This document shows positions 20,890 to 20,960 of a stretch of DNA of 20,960 bases, piece by piece (within the stretch, counting starts at the first letter, position 1; every line of letters begins with the position of its first letter). The stretch is from a virus, in IMG/VR virus record IMGVR_UViG_3300046777_002546, positions 1 through 20,960 of that record. One strand, given 5' to 3'. Below the pieces are notes generated by a model. The model saw nothing but the letters and a program-made list of their open reading frames with translations, ran no database searches and was not told the origin of the DNA. Made by a program: the position numbers and the translations under genes.

Positions 20890-20960
20890 ATGGACGGATA
20901 CATTTGTGAACATAGTAGAGAATATTATATAGATAAATATTCAACAAAATTAATTGAAAG
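20890..20960 (+). CDS. Start of a gene cut by the window edge
   Basis: The ATG at 20890 is preceded by AAGGA (20881-20885) with a short 4-base spacer and stays open to the right edge (23 complete codons), beginning MDGYICEHSREYYIDKYS. Too little is visible to name a family. Confidence 0.5.
   Translation, partial: MDGYICEHSREYYIDKYSTKLIE

Noticed and set aside
1-20960. CRISPR arrays, insertion sequences, standard tRNA genes
   Set aside because: No spaced repeat array, transposase or tRNA-type T arm other than that of the tmRNA was seen by eye.

Overview
This window reads as AT-rich, tightly packed viral DNA, most likely part of a large tailed-phage genome. Every supported gene lies on the + strand. 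Most are small, and many are joined by ATGA or TAATG stop/start overlaps. Several encode enzymes typical of large phages: ThyX, a UV-damage endonuclease, an ATP-dependent DNA ligase, an endonuclease VII-like nuclease, a deaminase-like protein and a P-loop protein. No capsid, tail, portal or terminase gene is visible, so phage origin is inferred. The host is unknown. The one pointer is a DUF1501 gene (13624-14871), a family especially abundant in Planctomycetes and related bacteria, which makes a host from that group a reasonable guess.

Layout. Positions 1-3050 hold small membrane, coiled-coil and zinc-knuckle proteins of unknown role in an overlapping chain. They end in a gene (2780) whose start codon lies inside a strong predicted RNA hairpin. 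A sigma70-like promoter at 3054 opens a run of small unknown genes leading to a SAM methyltransferase (4254), thyX (4848) and an HExxH protein (5667). A second promoter (6287) drives a UV-damage endonuclease, followed by small proteins, a cytidine-deaminase-like protein and a conserved phage-type protein. Promoters at 8988 and 10434 open two operons of small proteins, several with CxxC pairs. These lead to a P-loop protein (11720) and a SPOUT RNA methyltransferase (12238). A promoter at 12771 precedes two small membrane proteins and a complete tmRNA gene (13257-13608) with a short tag ending in ALAA. Next come the DUF1501 gene, the endonuclease VII-like gene, a DUF6356-like membrane protein, and then a promoter (15417) with the DNA ligase, a DUF6915-like protein and a coiled-coil protein.

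From 17.75 kb the content changes to surface-glycan-type enzymes: a two-domain glycosyltransferase, a CmoB/DUF1698-like methyltransferase and a sulfotransferase. This block is bracketed by a 26-bp direct repeat with one mismatch, which copies the 3' end of the preceding gene. It therefore looks like a cassette inserted between two formerly adjacent genes. Beyond it lies a standalone copy of the glycosyltransferase's N-terminal domain.

How the genes may work together: ThyX and possibly the deaminase would supply dTMP; ligase, endonuclease VII and UvdE would handle DNA joining, branch resolution and UV repair; the tmRNA and SPOUT methyltransferase act on translation or RNA; and the 3' cassette probably modifies a sugar or other surface molecule. 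Six promoters share a TTGACA -35 and a near-consensus -10 at 16-17 bp spacing, so host sigma70-type RNA polymerase probably transcribes these genes. No convincing Rho-independent terminator was seen.
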